Assembly (NCBI RefSeq): GCF_002077155.1
Contig: NZ_CP015027.1
Span: 1,342,501 to 1,406,500 of the forward strand
Direction: 5' to 3'
Length of the DNA: 64,000 bases
From: Sporosarcina sp. P33
Lineage (GTDB): Bacteria > Bacillota > Bacilli > Bacillales_A > Planococcaceae
Shown: positions 33,985 through 43,012 of the stretch, piece after piece
How positions within the stretch are numbered: position 1 is the first letter of the stretch
Layout: each line of letters starts with the position of its first letter
The notes under the pieces: model-generated
Seen by the model: only the letters and a program-made list of their open reading frames with translations
What the model was told of the DNA's origin: nothing
Database searches by the model: none
Translations under genes and position numbers: made by a program

Positions 33985-34767
33985 TTACTTAAATACAGGT
34001 TTTCTCTTTTCAAAGAACGACTGCACGCCTTCTTTAAAATCATCTGATTCAAAACACATACCTTGCGCGAAAGCTTCCAGCTCAAATGTGTCTTCAATAT
34101 CAGATAACACACTGCTGTTCGTCAGTCTTTTCGTAAGACCCATTGCTAATCTGGGGCTTGCAGCCAATTTTCGGGCTGTAATTAACGCCTCATCCAGAAC
34201 GCTGTCATCTTCATGCACTGCATTCACAACGCCTAACTTCTGCATTTGTTCAGCCTGCACTTTTTCACCCAGCAGCATCATTTCCATTGCGCGATGACGG
34301 CCGATCAGACGCGGAAGGAAGTACAGAGATCCCATGTCTGGCACAACACCAATTTTTATAAACCCTTGAATAAATACTGCAGATTTAGCTGCGTAGATGA
34401 TATCGCATGCCACCGCCAGACTAAAGCCCGCTCCGGTTGCAACACCATTCACTACTGCAATAACCGGTTTTTCCAAGTTTAGAATGGACCTGATCAGTCC
34501 CTGACTCGTTTTTAGCCGGTTTCTTACTTGTGTCGAATTTAAATTCTGTAAAGCTTTTAAATCCCCGCCGGCCGAGAAAACGCTTTCTTTTCCAGTTAAG
34601 ACAATCGTCTTTACGTCGTCATCACTTCCGACCACAGAAAAGAACTCCATCAGCTCGTCCCGCATTTCTTGCACAAGAGCATTTTTAATTTCCGGTCTGT
34701 TTAATGTCACTGTGCAAACGCCATTCTCGACATGTACACTAATAGCTTCATATTTTTCATATGCCAT
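33985..34767 (-). CDS. Crotonase-family enoyl-CoA isomerase/hydratase (PaaG-like)
   Basis: The 260-residue protein has the crotonase fold but not both hydratase glutamates: GATGAGFSLAVACD lacks the first (position occupied by Ser), and FIKIGVVPDMGSLYFLPR has Asp at the second. The VFIQGFIKIGVVPD block is characteristic of PaaG and related Delta3,Delta2-enoyl-CoA isomerases, so isomerisation of a misplaced double bond is more likely than hydration. It is the first gene of the operon whose promoter at 34966-34994 carries the shared palindrome. AGGTGAA lies upstream of the ATG. Confidence 0.85.
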   Translation of the reverse strand: MAYEKYEAISVHVENGVCTVTLNRPEIKNALVQEMRDELMEFFSVVGSDDDVKTIVLTGKESVFSAGGDLKALQNLNSTQVRNRLKTSQGLIRSILNLEKPVIAVVNGVATGAGFSLAVACDIIYAAKSAVFIQGFIKIGVVPDMGSLYFLPRLIGRHRAMEMMLLGEKVQAEQMQKLGVVNAVHEDDSVLDEALITARKLAASPRLAMGLTKRLTNSSVLSDIEDTFELEAFAQGMCFESDDFKEGVQSFFEKRKPVFK

Positions 34768-35236
34768 TCATATTCACCTCGCCCATTTCCAATATTGTAC
34801 GATCATTCTATTTCAATAAGTTTTGCTGAAGAAAGGAGAGTAATGTTCTAAAGGGCTGGCGTCTGTAATTTCTTTACTAGTAAAGGAAAATTACCGATAG
34901 TTAATCAACAGCATCTAAAGTTAGTCTTCAGAACATGTAAACATCTTTCTTAACTTCTGATCATCATTTTACATGCAAAAAAAGTAATTGTCAATAGTAT
35001 TCAGAAAACAAAGAATTAAGTTAATATTGCTTTTAAAACGTTGTTAAATAAGCATTTTTATAACTTATTCATTTTTCACCAATGAAAAATAATATTTATT
35101 CTTGTGTTCTTTCAGAAAAAAATATTCTGGAACACGGGAGCTTTCTTACAGATTTTATGCACAATACTTCTGGACTTTCATTTAGTAATATTATATAGTT
35201 ACTTTCACTAACTAACTATTGAAGGAGAGTCATTAC
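34768..35236. other. Divergent control region between catabolic operon and MarR/MFS genes
   Basis: No gene is supported. It holds the minus-strand promoter with operator at 34966-34994 and a leader of about 200 bases. The plus-strand promoter for the MarR gene should lie in 35000-35220, which is very A/T-rich, but I cannot fix it. Confidence 0.5.
34966..34994 (-). promoter_or_regulatory. Promoter with shared palindromic operator (copy 3 of 3)
   Basis: TTGACA (complement of 34989-34994), a 17-base spacer and TAAAAT (34966-34971) form a strong promoter. TTTTACATGCAAAA (34967-34980) is identical in all 14 bases to the palindrome at 22063-22076 and overlaps the -10 box in the same way. Confidence 0.78.
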
Positions 35237-35656
35237 GTGAAACCACATCAGCTATTCTTCCATCAATACAGATCAATGTATCGTCCTTATATCAATGCAG
35301 CTAATGACTGCTTGGGAAGGCATCAGCTGTTTACCGCACAATGGGCTGTAATGAAATACATTATCTCCACAGGACCACGCACACTCGTTGACATTGCAGC
35401 TTATCAGCATGTTGAAAAGCCAACCATTACACGGACAGTGCAAAAATTAATTGAACTTCATTATGTAGAAGTGATTCCTGGAAAAGATAAACGTGAAAAA
35501 AAGATCCAATTGACCGAACTTGGCCGGCAAGTGTCTGCGGACGTTGAAATTACTATTGAACAATTTCAGCTGAATGCTTTGGAAGGAATCAGTATCAAGG
35601 AACAAATGGAAGTCAGCCGCATATTGGAGAAAGTAAAAAACAACTTAGTAAAATAG
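35237..35656 (+). CDS. MarR-family transcriptional regulator
   Basis: The 139-residue protein has the MarR winged helix with FTAQWAVMKYIISTGPRTL, IAAYQHVEKPTITRTVQKLIE and the wing KDKREKKIQLTELGR. I chose the GTG at 35237 because AAGGAGAG lies seven bases upstream; an in-frame TTG at 35219 would overlap that site. It is the first gene of a plus-strand group with the MFS transporter 10 bases downstream, so it may control that transporter. It could also act on the divergent catabolic operon. Confidence 0.88.
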   Translation: MKPHQLFFHQYRSMYRPYINAANDCLGRHQLFTAQWAVMKYIISTGPRTLVDIAAYQHVEKPTITRTVQKLIELHYVEVIPGKDKREKKIQLTELGRQVSADVEITIEQFQLNALEGISIKEQMEVSRILEKVKNNLVK

Positions 35657-35666
35657 GAGGATTGTT

Positions 35667-36866
35667 ATGGCGGAAGAAAAGTTATGGACTAAGAACTTCA
35701 TTATCGTGTCTGTTATCAATTTATTATTGACGACAGTTTTATTCCTTTTGCTTGCAACGATCGCATCGTACGCGGTCGAAAATCTTGACGCTTCAACCAG
35801 TCTGGCCGGTTTAATTTCAGGTATTTTTATTATAGGCATACTGATGGGGCGGTTAATCACAGGCAGGTTCATTGAGTCAATCGGCAGCAGGAAAATTCTG
35901 TTCATTGGGCTGATCGCTTTTATCGTTACGACCTCGCTGTATTTCGTTGCAATTAATGTTCCGTTATTACTGACAACCCGGCTGGTGCATGGATTCGCTT
36001 TAGGCATTGCCAGCACTGCCACAGGCACGATTGTTGCACAAATCATTCCGGTTTCCCGCCGGGGCGAAGGTATCGGCTACTATAGTTTAAGTTCTATTTT
36101 AGCAACAGCCGTCGGTCCATTTCTGGGTATTCTCTTTTTACAATTGTTCAGCAATTACCATGTCATCCTGTCATTAAATCTAGTTCTGGCAGGCAGCTGT
36201 TTACTGATTGCATTACTGGTGAAGACGACTGCAGTAAGCACTGCCCATAAAACTGATGAGCATCATGAAAAACGGTCTGGCATCAGCAACTATTTGGAAT
36301 TTGCATCTATTCCCATTTCATTTGTCGCAATGATTGTAGGGTTTAGCTATTCAGGCATTATGTCCTTTATTTCTTTCTACACTGAAGAAATTGGACTGGT
36401 GAAGTCTGGAAGTATCTTTTTCATCATCTATGCCGCGGTAATATTAATATCCAGACCTTTCACGGGGAGGATACTGGATCTGAAGGGCGCTAATATTATT
36501 ATCTACCCTTGTCTTATACTTTATGCAATCGGGATGCTGCTGTTCAGTCAGGCGCAGCATGGTTTTTCTATACTATTGGCTGCCGTGCTTATCGGGTTAG
36601 GATACGGTAACTTCCAGTCGATTTCACAAGCTATCGCCATAAAAAAAGTGCCTGTACACCGCTTGGGCCTTGCTACATCTACCTATTTCATCTTCTTTGA
36701 TCTAGGCTTGGGACTTGGCCCTTATTTAACAGGATCTCTTGTCACGCTGACAGGGTACCGCGGCGTTTATTTACTGATGGTCTCCGTTATACTTTTGTCC
36801 ATTGCACTTTATTACTTCTTACACGGCAGAAAAGATAAGGTTCTTCATCACGCAGTGCAATCTTGA
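35667..36866 (+). CDS. MFS transporter
   Basis: The 399-residue protein has about 12 membrane helices and the MFS motif A region GRLITGRFIESIGSRKIL between helices 2 and 3. A second copy of the pattern occurs at RPFTGRILDLKGAN. The substrate is unknown. Partnership with a MarR regulator often indicates drug or acid efflux, but the neighbouring catabolic cluster would also fit a carboxylate or aromatic-acid carrier. AGGAGG precedes the ATG. It lies 10 bases after the MarR gene and 63 bases before the PucR-like pseudogene. Confidence 0.9.
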   Translation: MAEEKLWTKNFIIVSVINLLLTTVLFLLLATIASYAVENLDASTSLAGLISGIFIIGILMGRLITGRFIESIGSRKILFIGLIAFIVTTSLYFVAINVPLLLTTRLVHGFALGIASTATGTIVAQIIPVSRRGEGIGYYSLSSILATAVGPFLGILFLQLFSNYHVILSLNLVLAGSCLLIALLVKTTAVSTAHKTDEHHEKRSGISNYLEFASIPISFVAMIVGFSYSGIMSFISFYTEEIGLVKSGSIFFIIYAAVILISRPFTGRILDLKGANIIIYPCLILYAIGMLLFSQAQHGFSILLAAVLIGLGYGNFQSISQAIAIKKVPVHRLGLATSTYFIFFDLGLGLGPYLTGSLVTLTGYRGVYLLMVSVILLSIALYYFLHGRKDKVLHHAVQS

Positions 36867-36929
36867 CTTTTCCGGTGAATGCATCCAATCAATGAAAGCA
36901 ATTGCCCAGTGAACAAAGGAGTGTGTTCA

Positions 36930-38835
36930 ATGATGTTATACAACGGCATTTCCGACTATAAAGATATTTTGCATGAACTATCTGCCCTTGCCGAAAAGCC
37001 CTGTCACAGCGAAACTTGGAATACATTCAGAAGTATGATCCACGCAAAACTATCGGGTAATTCACTTGAAATGATAGAAACGAGCCTGTCCATTATAGAA
37101 GACACAAAGAAACGGGAACATGACTTAAAATTCTCAACGAAGACATTGGAAATTATCCAGCAAATTAATACCGAGGTGTCTTCCCTGGCACCACTTGATA
37201 AAATTTTAAAATTGAGCACGGACCGCCTCAGAACTATTTCAAAGGCTAATATCGCATTGATCGCACAAATTGACGCCAGTGAAAAAATGATACAAGTCAC
37301 AGCACTTTCAGGTTCTACTGACGAAGTATTGCAGAATTTCAGGCAATCGGCAACTGCCAGGATTTGCGGTACAGTTATACAAACAGAAAAAATATATGTG
37401 CTGCCTGACGTGGAACTTGAAAAGATTTTGAGTGATCCGCTCATTTCACTTTTACATCGTAAAGAAAATATTCGTTCATTAATTTGCGCACCGCTCGTTG
37501 TCAATAAGGAGCTGATCGGCATTTTTATCATCGCCAAAGATTATCCTAATCACTCATCCCCTTTTTTATTGGATGTCTTAAGCACATATTGCAATCAAAC
37601 TGCAATCGCCATAAATAATGCCAGATTATATGCAAATGAGCTGCGTGTATCCAGCATGCACAAGGAACTCTTTCAGGAAGCCTTGAAGGGTATTCAGGAG
37701 TCATCGCCAAGCTGTCTGCTTTTCTGAGTGAGCCCGTACTATTAACAGGCGAGCTTGGTGATGTAATAGATGTTCATATGTCAGCAAGCTGCCACTGGAG
37801 CAGGTGTTTGACCTTCCTTTTCTGCGTAATGCATTTTGTTCAGAAAAAGAACCTTATGTGTCGCCTGCGGTGCTGCATGTAAACAAAGAGCACTCTTACA
37901 GCCTCATTCCCATTCTTCTTCACGAGAAAGCCGCAGCGTATTTACTCATTCCTAAGGTTTATAATGAACGGGATCACTTAGATTTGGTCGCCATAGAACA
38001 GGCAAAAAATATTCTTTCCTTAAAATTCACTCAAGAACACACCAGTATGGAAGTTGAAAACCGTCTGCGGCTCGATTTTGTACATGATTTACTGTTAGGT
38101 TTGGAAACTGAAGAAGATTTGATTAGAAGAGGCAGATATCTCAAAATTTCTTTTCAGCATCCCCGTCAAGTCATCATGCTGAATCCAAAAAACCGTTTGG
38201 ATACTGAACACATCGACTCCAAGCGACTTACACAGATTGCAGAGAAACTTCAATATGAGCTCGGCTTTTCAAAAATGCATTTATGCACCATCCATGGGAC
38301 AAAATTAATCATCATAGCACCCGTGGGGGAAACAGATCAGCTGACTAGTAATATTCTTTCTTATTTTGAAGATCATTATCCCACTGTAGATATTTCAATA
38401 GGCGTCAGTAATGCTGTTACGGAAGTTTCCGACTATACTACTGGGTATAACGAAGCCAAAAGAGCCTCACAATTTGTAGAGTTAATTGGAGGAAATAAAA
38501 GAGTTTTATATTATAATGATCTCGGTGTTGTCGGTCTTCTATTTGAATCTGCTGACTATGCTTCAATCATAGAATTTAAAGATAAATATTTAGGTAAATT
38601 ACTTCACTATGAAGGACAGAATAAATCCGACTTGCTCTTGTCGCTACAAGTATTCTTAGACAACGAATCCGCCTATCAGGCATCTGCAACACAATTGCAC
38701 GTTCACTATAATACACTCCGATACAGAATTGAACGGGTAGAAGAAATTATTCAGCTGGATCTGTCTAACGCACAAAATCGGTTAAATCTGCAAATAGCCT
38801 TAACGATCCATCAGTTAGTCAATTCTTTTTCATAA
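36930..38835 (+). pseudogene. PucR/CdaR-type regulator with GAF domain, broken by two frameshifts
   Basis: Three consecutive reading frames encode one protein. Frame one (36930 to about 37690) holds an N-terminal region and a GAF domain (AICAPLVV-type block LICAPLVVNKELIGIFIIAKD). A second frame (about 37691-37780) continues with YSGVIAKLSAFLSEPVLLTG. The third (to 38835) gives LPLEQVFDLPFL, a CdaR-like middle domain, and the C-terminal PucR helix-turn-helix LHVHYNTLRYRIERVEEI. Two single-base losses (near 37690 and 37785) would explain it, unless they are sequencing errors. The start ATG has AAAGGAG eight bases upstream. Intact it would be about 630 residues and an activator of the neighbouring catabolic or transport genes. 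Confidence 0.8.
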
Positions 38836-38855
38836 TTTTACCCATGATAAAAAGG

Positions 38856-38888
38856 GAGCGCCATGCAGTTACTTCCTGCATGGCGCTC
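38856..38888 (+). terminator. Terminator after the PucR-like pseudogene
   Basis: A perfect 13-base stem (38856-38868 with 38876-38888) with a 7-base loop is followed by TCTTTTC, about 20 bases past the stop codon. Confidence 0.9.
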
Positions 38889-38933
38889 TCTTTTCACAAA
38901 ACACAGTATATTAGTATGCATTTCACTGCCGCT

Positions 38934-39212
38934 TTACTTATTTTTCGCCAGCAGCGATACTGCAGCCTGTTCATATTCCTTTTTCATTTCACTGATTACA
39001 TCGGCAACGGGCTGAATGTTCTTTACTGAGCCAACTCCCTGCCCTGCCCCCCAAATATCTTTCCAGGCCTTGGCTTTTGTTTGATTCCGATTGGTGTCAT
39101 ACTCTTTGAGATCTTCCAGCTTCGCCGGATCCAATCCCGCATTTTGTATACTCGGAATCAGGTAATTGCCATTTCCCGTACAGTTGTATTCATCCGTACA
39201 TCCTATATTTGC
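38934..39212 (-). pseudogene. C-terminal remnant of a nitronate monooxygenase (2-nitropropane dioxygenase family)
   Basis: About 92 codons are open, ending at the stop at 38934-38936. AWKDIWGAGQGVGSVKNIQP and the following VADVISEMKKEYEQA match the C-terminal segment of many nitronate monooxygenases. Upstream, NGNYLIPSIQNAGLDP continues in the same frame to a stop at 39213-39215. No FMN-binding barrel is present, so about three quarters of the gene is missing. It lies directly downstream of the MBL-fold gene. Confidence 0.7.
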
Positions 39213-39219
39213 TTAGATT

Positions 39220-40200
39220 TTAACATCTGCCCCTGCACGGTTCATTGGAGTATTCCAGATACTCTTCATGTAAATTATTGGCTCGAATAAAATCTGCCAA
39301 GTAATCTGCAAAAGGCTCCCCATGATCGATGAGCCGTTTCAAATGTTTAACTATGCTGATGATCTCGGTTTTCTTTCGCACGGGACTGTGCGCAGACTGA
39401 TTTTTATAATAAAAAACTTCTTGATGAATCAGATCACCGGGTGAACATCCATTTTTCAACAGATGCTTAATTTTTTCTTCTTTTCTTTCGATGATAGAAA
39501 GATATTTTTCTAATTCCCGTTCATACTCTTCACGTAAAAAGATTCCTTTATGATGCGAAGTGACAAAGTATTTGGCATCTGTCTCAAGTGTCTTTCTGGC
39601 TGATTGGATAAATTGATCGATATCACTCTCTGCATCACCGTAATACGGACCGAAAGAAGTCAGATCAATATCTCCGGTCAGTAAAATGCCATAATCCATG
39701 ACGTACGGCGTGCAATAACCCTGCGTATGGCCGGGCGCATGAATAAACATAACGTCTGTCCCTGACATAGTAATCACCTGGTTGTATTCATGCGTTCCAG
39801 AAGCGTGCAATATTTTGGGGTCCACAACAGTATTGCCGTATGTTTTTTCTTTAAGGTCTTGTATCCATTTATCTACACCTTCTTTTCCATATACCGCATA
39901 TAAACCTTCTGATTTTGCGAGTTCATGATAATCAGTAACTTTTTCTATATCATATTTGTTAATCAGCTTTTCTGCGTCCGGAAACAATTGCGCTCCCCAC
40001 ACGTGATCAATATGATGATGCGTCAAATAAATCGTATGGACTGTATGATTTTTTTGTATATAATCAAACGTTTTAGTGCCTGACCCGCAGTCGATGAGAG
40101 TAGAATCTTCATTTCCAGCGATAATTAAGGAAGTGGATAAGGGAATACGACCTCCATTATCGCTCATAATTTCAACCGGGCCTATTTTTACATAAAGCAC
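39220..40200 (-). CDS. MBL-fold metallo-hydrolase
   Basis: The 326-residue protein has the metallo-beta-lactamase metal motif in LTHHHIDHVWG (H-x-H-x-D-H), further metal-binding His in FIHAPGHTQGYC, and Asp in LLTGDIDLTSFG. A helical C-terminal segment (about residues 225-326) is typical of the lactonase- and glyoxalase-II-like group. The substrate is unknown; thioester or lactone hydrolysis is typical of the family. It is a single gene, with a nitronate monooxygenase remnant downstream. Confidence 0.85.
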   Translation of the reverse strand: MLYVKIGPVEIMSDNGGRIPLSTSLIIAGNEDSTLIDCGSGTKTFDYIQKNHTVHTIYLTHHHIDHVWGAQLFPDAEKLINKYDIEKVTDYHELAKSEGLYAVYGKEGVDKWIQDLKEKTYGNTVVDPKILHASGTHEYNQVITMSGTDVMFIHAPGHTQGYCTPYVMDYGILLTGDIDLTSFGPYYGDAESDIDQFIQSARKTLETDAKYFVTSHHKGIFLREEYERELEKYLSIIERKEEKIKHLLKNGCSPGDLIHQEVFYYKNQSAHSPVRKKTEIISIVKHLKRLIDHGEPFADYLADFIRANNLHEEYLEYSNEPCRGRC

Positions 40201-40456
40201 TTTCTTCTCCTCCTCTCATTCTTTGCCGGAATAACCGTAAGAAATTTCATCACTGGATTCCTCTTCACATTATCGTTTACTCATAAAGTTGCGTCAAACA
40301 ATTTAAAATAGTCAAATTACTTGAAGTATCTTTCTAATAATACCGCATTTTGAATATTTAACTATGTATTAAACATACAAATCACATCAATAATTTCATA
40401 AGAGTTTTACATATCATGCAATGATACACGCGAAATTACATAACAGCGAACAAAAA
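40201..40456. other. Intergenic region upstream of the MBL-fold gene
   Basis: An A/T-rich stretch without a supported gene. It should contain the MBL-gene promoter, but no clear -35/-10 pair was picked out. The terminator of the acid-sugar operon follows at 40457-40498. Confidence 0.4.
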
Positions 40457-40498
40457 AGAAGCCTTCCATAAGTTCGATAACTTAATGAAAGACCTCTT
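40457..40498 (-). terminator. Terminator of the acid-sugar operon
   Basis: About 19 base pairs, including G-U pairs and one bulge, form a hairpin that is followed on the minus strand by TTTTTTG. It lies about 57 bases past the permease stop. Confidence 0.8.
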
Positions 40499-40554
40499 TA
40501 TTTTCGTTCAGGAAAACATCCGCAAACTGTATTCAAAATACTTGCGGCCGCTGG

Positions 40555-41928
40555 TTATCCTACAAACATATTAGCAATCAAAATACTTACTAATGAAACT
40601 GCCCATGCAATGGTCGTTGGAATCGACCAGACCATGACTTGCTCCTTCACTTCCTTCACGCCAAGCATCCGGTTGACAACCCAGAACATGCTGTCATTGA
40701 AGTAGGAGAAAATCATCGCACCGAGTGCAGCGGCTTGCGCAGCCAGAGCCAGGTTAACATCCAGATTTACGACAATCGGTGCAGAAATGGATGCGGCTGT
40801 AATCATTGCTACTGTTCCGCTTCCTTGGATTAAACGAACAAGTGTCGCGATGAAGAATGGAACAAGTACCGCCGGCAAAGGAAGCAATGCCACTTGCTGT
40901 GCGATGTAGTCGCCCGCTCCGCTGTCACGAAGGACTTGTCCAAGCGCACCGCCTGCTCCTGTTACAAGCAGGATAATACCAGCCGTCACCATTCCTTCTT
41001 CCATACGGCCAAGTGCTTCTTCTCTCGTTAAGTGGCCTGCCAATAAATAGATGGCAGAGACTAATGATAAACCGACCGCGATAATCGGCTGACCTAAGAA
41101 TAATAGATAGTCAATCCAGCCGCCTGTCAAATCCATGGCTACGAATGTTGTATTTAAAAATATAAGAACAATCGGCAATAAAATTGGAATCATAGAGCGG
41201 AACAATGAAGGCAGCTCCTTATTCCGTTCATCCGTCAGACGCACAAGTTCCTGATAGGCCATATGCTCATCAGGTCTTTCAAAATCGAGACCGTCTTCCG
41301 TCGGGATCTGATAAATTCGTTTACCTACCCATTTAGCGTACAGCACACCAGAAATGACAATGGGAATGGAGAATACTAGACCCCAAGCGATCATCAGACC
41401 GATATCAACGCCGAATATACCTGCCACGCCAAGCGGACCCGGTGTCGGCGGTACCGCATGATGCGTTGCAACTAAACCGACGGCCAGCGCTACACCAAGA
41501 GTGATGACAGATTTCCCTGTCTTTCTTGACAACGCTTTCACAAGCGGGTTTAAAATGACAAACGCGGAGTCCACGAATATAGGAATTGAGACAATATATC
41601 CGGCAATCGCCATTGCCCACTCTTCTTTGCGTTTCCCTACAGCACGGATCAGACTATACGCCAGACGTTCTGCAGCTCCTGACACTTCCAGAATTCTTCC
41701 AATCATTACCCCAAATCCGACAACAATACCGATAGACCCAAGCGTGCTTCCGAAACCTTTAGATATAGTAGAAGAAACCTCGATCGGATTCATCCCGCCG
41801 ATTAAGCCTGTCAGCGACGCAGCAATAATCAAAGCTAAAAATGCGTGGATTTTCGTTTTTAACACTAGAAATATTAATGCAGCTACACCGACTACGAGTC
41901 CTACAATCATTTGCATTTCGGGTGTCAT
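40555..41928 (-). CDS. GntP-family permease (gluconate/acid-sugar:H+ symporter)
   Basis: The 457-residue protein has about 12-14 membrane segments and GntP-family blocks: GFGSTLGSIGIVVGFGVMIG, HHAVPPTPGPLGVAGIFG and IQGSGTVAMITAASI. The family imports gluconate, glycerate and other sugar acids. I chose the ATG at 41926-41928 because GGGGGG lies just upstream; a longer frame to 41988 runs across a hairpin. It is the last gene of the operon with a DUF1537 kinase and a PdxA2-type dehydrogenase, so D-threonate or D-erythronate is the likely cargo. Confidence 0.9.
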   Translation of the reverse strand: MTPEMQMIVGLVVGVAALIFLVLKTKIHAFLALIIAASLTGLIGGMNPIEVSSTISKGFGSTLGSIGIVVGFGVMIGRILEVSGAAERLAYSLIRAVGKRKEEWAMAIAGYIVSIPIFVDSAFVILNPLVKALSRKTGKSVITLGVALAVGLVATHHAVPPTPGPLGVAGIFGVDIGLMIAWGLVFSIPIVISGVLYAKWVGKRIYQIPTEDGLDFERPDEHMAYQELVRLTDERNKELPSLFRSMIPILLPIVLIFLNTTFVAMDLTGGWIDYLLFLGQPIIAVGLSLVSAIYLLAGHLTREEALGRMEEGMVTAGIILLVTGAGGALGQVLRDSGAGDYIAQQVALLPLPAVLVPFFIATLVRLIQGSGTVAMITAASISAPIVVNLDVNLALAAQAAALGAMIFSYFNDSMFWVVNRMLGVKEVKEQVMVWSIPTTIAWAVSLVSILIANMFVG

Positions 41929-41962
41929 CTGTATCCCCCCAATTTCTGATTTAGTAAAGTTA

Positions 41963-41988
41963 TTGAAAGAGGGTTTCCCCTCTTTCAA
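41963..41988 (-). other. Intra-operon hairpin with GAAA tetraloop
   Basis: TTGAAAGAGGG and its exact complement form an 11-base stem closed by GAAA on the minus strand, between the dehydrogenase and permease genes. It has no T tract, so it is more likely an mRNA-stability element or partial attenuator than a full terminator. Confidence 0.65.
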
Positions 41989-41997
41989 CGGTTTCTA

Positions 41998-43011
41998 TTA
42001 TAGAGATTCTCTTGTGAATTTCGGCGCATATTCAGCTGCCAGTTTAATACATTCTTCCATACTCACGCTTGCTGCAATGTTTTTCCACGCAATATCAAAT
42101 GCTGTTCCGTGGTCAACAGAAGTACGCAGGAACGGAAGTCCATTCGTGATAGAAATCGTACGGTGGAAATCTGTCATTTTCGCTGCAATATGCCCTTGGT
42201 CATGATAAAGCGAAAGGACTGCATCATATTTGCCATTCAGTGCCTGGAAGAATACAGAATCTGCCGGAACGGGACCGTATGCATCAATGCCGTCTGCTTT
42301 AGCTGCTTCGACACCCGGTGCGATTTCGTTCACTTCCTCCATGCCAAACAAACCGCCTTCACCACTATGCGGGTTCAAACCAGCGACTGCCAGCTTGCGA
42401 TCTTCCACGCCCAGACGCTGCAATGCCTGATCACAGCGGCTCAAGTAATCACGAACACGCTCTTTCGTCATTTGAGAAATCGCATCTTTCAATGACACGT
42501 GACGCGTCAAGAAGAAGATTCTCATGCCGTTTACTTGGAACATCGTTAATGGATCAGGTGCTCCGCCCAAGTCTTCCAGCATTTCCGTGTGACCGATATA
42601 CGGAACATTTGCTGCTTTTAATGATTCCTTATTGATAGGCGTTGTAGCGATTGCCGCCACTTCGTCTGCCATTGCAAGTGCCACTGACTTCTTGATGAAT
42701 TCAAATGCAGCTTGTCCGCATTGCGCCTGAACTTTTCCTGGCTCCAATGCATCGATATCAATATTGTTCATATCTAACACGTCTACTGTTCCGAATTCAT
42801 ATTTCCCTTCCTTCGGATCTGAAACAACGTTCACTTCTAAACCGGTTTCTGTTACGCCGATCGCTTTTTTAATCACGTCTGCATCGCCGACTACGAGCGG
42901 ATTACACATTTCATAAATCTCTTGCTTCGCCAATGACTTTACGGTAATTTCCGGGCCGATTCCTGCTGCGTCACCCATTGGAATTGCTATAATTTTACGT
43001 TCGTTTGTCAT
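41998..43011 (-). CDS. pdxA2: PdxA2-type four-carbon acid-phosphate dehydrogenase
   Basis: The 337-residue PdxA-family protein starts [21 protein letters not shown]. It has metal-binding His in [22 protein letters not shown] and [13 protein letters not shown]. PdxA2 enzymes oxidise D-threonate (or erythronate) 4-phosphate with NAD and decarboxylation to dihydroxyacetone phosphate, unlike the vitamin B6 enzyme PdxA. The kinase gene immediately upstream (one base gap) and the GntP permease support this. I chose the ATG at 43009-43011, just after the kinase stop, with AAGGA about ten bases upstream. Confidence 0.88.
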   Translation of the reverse strand: MTNERKIIAIPMGDAAGIGPEITVKSLAKQEIYEMCNPLVVGDADVIKKAIGVTETGLEVNVVSDPKEGKYEFGTVDVLDMNNIDIDALEPGKVQAQCGQAAFEFIKKSVALAMADEVAAIATTPINKESLKAANVPYIGHTEMLEDLGGAPDPLTMFQVNGMRIFFLTRHVSLKDAISQMTKERVRDYLSRCDQALQRLGVEDRKLAVAGLNPHSGEGGLFGMEEVNEIAPGVEAAKADGIDAYGPVPADSVFFQALNGKYDAVLSLYHDQGHIAAKMTDFHRTISITNGLPFLRTSVDHGTAFDIAWKNIAASVSMEECIKLAAEYAPKFTRESL

Positions 43012-43012
43012 A

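Noticed and set aside
35219..35236. TTG start giving a MarR protein six residues longer
   Set aside because: The TTG overlaps the AAGGAGAG site that serves the GTG at 35237.
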